This document shows positions 60,708 to 64,000 of a stretch of DNA of 64,000 bases, piece after piece. The translations under genes were made by a program, and so were the position numbers. Source of the DNA: Aurelia coerulea (Eukaryota > Cnidaria > Scyphozoa > Semaeostomeae > Ulmaridae). Every line of letters starts with the position of its first letter. The stretch's first letter is position 1. The notes beneath the pieces were generated by a model, which was given only the letters and a program-made list of their open reading frames with translations, was not told where the DNA came from and searched no databases. The DNA is taken from NCBI GenBank assembly GCA_039566865.1, contig CM076954.1, forward strand, positions 15,276,001 to 15,340,000, written 5' to 3'.

Positions 60708-61314
60708 CGTAAAAATTGTTTCAGTAAGAGAACAGTCAATTAATCACTCAACATATAAATCCTCGTTGACCAAGAATGACAATTTGCTTCTAGCCCTAAT
60801 CCAAGTAAATTATATCTGGATTTCGTTATGATCCAAATGAATAAAAGTGGTTATGGTTACATGAAATCATGGCTGGTTATTGAATTTTGTTTAAGCCATT
60901 GTTGTAGTACCGACGCGTTTCACCATGGTTTCACAGTCTATTTCACTGGAATGGGAATCTGCATCCCACCAAGTTAAAAGCTTGTACTTTGATTTGATAG
61001 GTACTATTTTTTGACACAGTATCCCTTTCGAAACTAAGTTTTTTCCTTGAAAACATAAAGAACATTTAAAAAAAAGATGACGATATCACATCGCGCAATT
61101 TATAAACAAGAAGGAAGGGAATTGCTCAGTATTTGGCCTAGCAAGAAGGTAACACTGTTATGTATTCATAGTCCTTTTATTCAGGGTTCGGGGTATCCAT
61201 GTCATAAGTGTAGTCTTTCTAATGAAGAGCATTAAAAATGGTCTGTTTCTGCTGCTGAAACCGAGTACCTTTATATGAGGCAAAAACTTGATAATAAAAG
61301 TGGTTATTAGAACT

Positions 61315-61520
61315 TATACACTATGAAGGAGGCGGATGCAAAGAAAGAGATATATTTCTGACTCACTGATGCCTTTCAAACTTACGTTCTCATTTGTGTG
61401 TGACTTTATATTTTGATTTTACAAATGTGAAGTCATAATCTGGTGAGAACCTCAAATTTTAAAGGGCTCAGTGTGCCAAAAATCTGTATCTTTCTTTGTG
61501 TCTGTTTCCTTCATAGTATA
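61315..61520. mobile_element. Foldback element family Z, copy 2
   Basis: Homologous to 12801-13004, with TATACACTATGAAGGAGGCG and CCTTCATAGTATA ends. Confidence 0.7.
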
Positions 61521-62119
61521 TTAATTACATAAGGTATACAGAGTGATATGTGCCAAATAAATTGTGCCACATTTGTGCGGCTTTTGTGGAGGGGCTGCAG
61601 GGGCTGTAACTTCAATCGTCCTCCTTTTTTGCAGTTGTACACTCTTTTTTTTATAAGAATATTTTAAATTTTGTCCAGCCTCGATATTCTTAAGAAAGTT
61701 TCGTTTTGAGCCTGAACATATTCTTAAAGTCTTTATGTCAGTCATGCGATTCTCTGTTATGAACATCACAAAACAGGCAACTGCTGAACAATGAGACACA
61801 AATATGCTAGCTGAGGCTGGCAATATTCTTATAATATTCTTAAAAATTGGATGATTCTGAGCCTGAATATTCTTATAAACATTGTTCTTATAAAAAGAAA
61901 AGAGTGTATAGGATAAACTTCAACTTAGAATTTTAAGGCCTTCTTTAAGTCAATCTGACTAGTGGTCGCTGATTTATGGCACCGCAAAGTCAAACGATTG
62001 GTTGCTTCAATTAGTTGCTTTGTTGACTTACAAAATTTTTGATTACAGAATTGCATGGTGAGGTTGGTGAAGGTGAAGTTGCGGTTTTTAGCGCCAAGCA
62101 CTGGGATCATAGAAGAAGC

Positions 62120-62255
62120 TAACCGCTAATCGAGTCCGCGACCCCTTGTCATGACGCTCAAGTGGCGGGGACCCACCGGGTATCGAACCCTGTTCCCCTG
62201 ACTGTTCTGGTTGCAAAATCAGAGGATTACACCACTGCACCACAACACCTTCTTG
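62120..62255 (-). mobile_element. tRNA-derived SINE
   Basis: The minus strand has TGGTGCAGTGGT (A box) and GGTTCGATACC (B box) about 50 nt apart, within GACAGTCAGG-type arms. The head does not fold as a normal tRNA with a CCA-ready acceptor, so a SINE head or tRNA pseudogene is more likely than a functional tRNA. Confidence 0.5.
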
Positions 62256-62259
62256 CACG

Positions 62260-62796
62260 GCATTGAATTTGGCGTTCAAGATCCATCATACTTATGAAAC
62301 CCATTGCAAGCAAGCTTATCGTGCCCCTAACCCAAGTTTCCATTCGTCCAAAACGAAGATGGGATTGGGTCTTTCATGTTTGTCTTTTGTCACACGAAGA
62401 GGCAAAAGAACCTGTCACCGATGAAGCAAAACGGTTTCAAGTCGGAGATAGATGTCATATCATGCTATAAGTTAAAGTGAATTATTACTGTTTTCAACAT
62501 AAAAAACTAGATTACACAGCTGATCCATAAATCTTCTCTTTGTGCAATTGTCTCCACGAAGAAATTAATTTCAAACTTGCTAATAACAACCTTAGTCTTT
62601 TGTGTTAACGATTGCGAAATGAAAACGTGAAAGGGAAGACCTGGCAATTCTGTCATATGCATCAACATTCACATGTGTGGTAGGATCATGCTATAAAGGT
62701 GGTTCCTTGTTTTACAGAGTGAGTAAAAAGCTCGGCGTTTGAAAGGCTACTTCTCCCTGACTATCAAAGGAATACAGTAATATTCAAGGGTTGATA
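62260..62796. other. Intergenic with a fragment of a family X end
   Basis: GAGTGAGTAAAAAGCTCGGC near 62719 followed by GGCTACTTCTCCCTG resembles the left end of 13911-15705, directly before the next element. Otherwise nothing recognised. Confidence 0.4.
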
Positions 62797-63403
62797 CCGG
62801 GTGCGCCAAAATAAACTATGCACGTTTGACAGGCCACAATAAATCGTACACTGGACCGATTTTGAAGATTTATGACTCAATCTGTAGCAGAAAGCCTGAA
62901 TTAGATACTGGGATTTTGTGCAATTTTTTACATTTTCAGTTTTTAGAGCTGGAAGCGAGTTTCCTAAAATTTTAGTTTTCGAAAACATTGAAAACGATAA
63001 AAAAAGCATCGATCAAGCTCTCTAAAGAATCGATATAAATGGACAAAGAGAGAACTTGTTCGTGGTGATTTGCGATTTAGAAATCGATTAATTGTAATCT
63101 GCTGCACGAGAGTTCGTAATAAACCCCCAAATCACCTTTAAAACGTTTTCTCTTTGTTCACTCATGTTGAGTCTTTTGAAATTTGATCGACGTTTTTTGA
63201 TCGTTTTCAATATTTTCGAGAACTAAGATTTTAAGAAACTCGCTTCTAGCTCTAAAAGCTGAAAACGGAAAAATTTGCAAAAAAAGTCCTAGAATCTAAG
63301 TCAGGCTTTGTGCTAAAGATTAAGCCATAAATCTTCAAAATCGGTCCAGTGTACGATTTATTGTGGCCTGCCAAACGTGTGTAGTTTATTTTGGCGCACC
63401 CGG
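62797..63403. mobile_element. TA-flanked MITE family C, copy 2 (607 bp)
   Basis: Same ends and arms as 21948-22552 (605 bp), with TA flanks. The arms differ by scattered substitutions, so the two insertions are old. Confidence 0.85.
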
Positions 63404-63405
63404 TA

Positions 63406-64000
63406 GTATACACAAGTTTTGGTCAGTTTCGAAAATTTGCAAGTTTTTGAGCACAATAGCATTGCACAGCATTGCACAATAGCACAAAAACCTTTTTCAA
63501 AAAACACTTTAAGTTTCAAGTTATTAAAAAAAAAGTTGGTGAGCTGCAGTTTTGGACACCTATCTAGTTGCTCCAAAGCTAGGCAAGAACCATACGCTCA
63601 AATGGTATCATTTTAACTTTGATGAAATATGGTTGATAACAGGATCGTATGTTGAATCGAAATCACAACAATACCACTAGATGCATTATTGCATTTCAGT
63701 TAAACTTTAATGAAACTAAATAAAATATGAGACAGATCATAAAAAATGAAGTAGATAAATGAATTAAACTTAACAGCATCTTGAGATGTGGGAAAGCATA
63801 AAACACTTCAAAAGCTATCGTAAAACAAATTATTCCTCTGTTGATATATGATAATGAAAACATTGGTTTGTCGTGGATTAATGGATCAACGAAATTATTT
63901 CTTAAATCTATACGATGAATGACTGAACCATTTAAAATTCATCAAATTCAGTTATTTGTTCACTTTCAAGCAAATCTTAGTTGGAAATCATCCCCTGGCC
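63406..64000. other. Window end, nothing recognised
   Basis: AT-rich sequence. A short GCACAGCATTGCACAATAGC repeat near 63463. No gene supported. Confidence 0.4.

Noticed and set aside
62088..62279. Functional tRNA gene or 63-aa protein
   Set aside because: A and B boxes are spaced too far apart and the arms do not pair as a tRNA. The open frame reads through the SINE.

Overview
The window is eukaryotic nuclear DNA from an animal, most likely an anthozoan cnidarian (stony coral or sea anemone). The reasons are short exons spread over kilobase introns with GT-AG splice sites, AT-rich sequence, animal single-copy genes, and a very high density of foldback (MITE-like) elements whose TA-flanked GGGTGTCCC-type ends and CCCGGGGG-type ends resemble repeats common in coral genomes. 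The taxon is an inference; no search was run.

Four genes are supported. (1) Bases 1-545, minus strand: the first coding exon of a secreted or membrane leucine-rich-repeat protein, cut by the window edge. (2) Bases 6119-24114, plus strand: a complete 13-exon CIAO1 gene (cytosolic iron-sulfur assembly WD40 protein, 334 aa). Its intron 2 is a textbook U12-type AT-AC intron. (3) Bases 41955-29408, minus strand: a complete 12-exon PINK1 gene (mitochondrial quality-control kinase, 549 aa), convergent with CIAO1. (4) Bases 51558-49993, minus strand: an intronless coding region for a 521-aa class A GPCR resembling neuropeptide receptors. I rebuilt all exon junctions by hand; reading phase is kept across every junction and total lengths match the families.

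The rest is introns and intergenic DNA full of mobile elements. About twenty palindromic elements fall into several groups: TA-flanked Tc1/mariner-like MITEs, elements with 8-bp duplications (hAT-like), elements with 9-bp duplications and TAGCCT or TAGACT ends (Mutator-like), and unclassified foldbacks. Several are nested, at 2.9-3.9 kb, 13.9-15.7 kb and 30.5-31.5 kb. There are also LINE 3'-end fragments, a 5S-rRNA-derived SINE present twice, and tRNA-like SINEs. Large tandem arrays are a 1.3-kb (CAGCA)n array, a 1.7-kb array of 195-bp units about 0.6 kb upstream of PINK1, and a 0.36-kb (CACCT)n array with a CGCCT block.

Layout: 0-3 kb LRR exon and pentamer array; 3-6 kb nested elements; 6-24 kb CIAO1 with MITEs in its introns; 24-29 kb convergent intergenic region with a LINE remnant and foldbacks; 29-42 kb PINK1 with transposons sitting very close to several of its splice sites; 42-44 kb 195-bp array; 44-50 kb repeats and a LINE remnant; 50-51.6 kb GPCR; 52-64 kb intergenic DNA with repeats and no gene I can support. 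The four genes share no pathway that the sequence shows. CIAO1 acts in cytosolic Fe-S assembly, PINK1 in mitophagy, and the LRR protein and GPCR at the cell surface.
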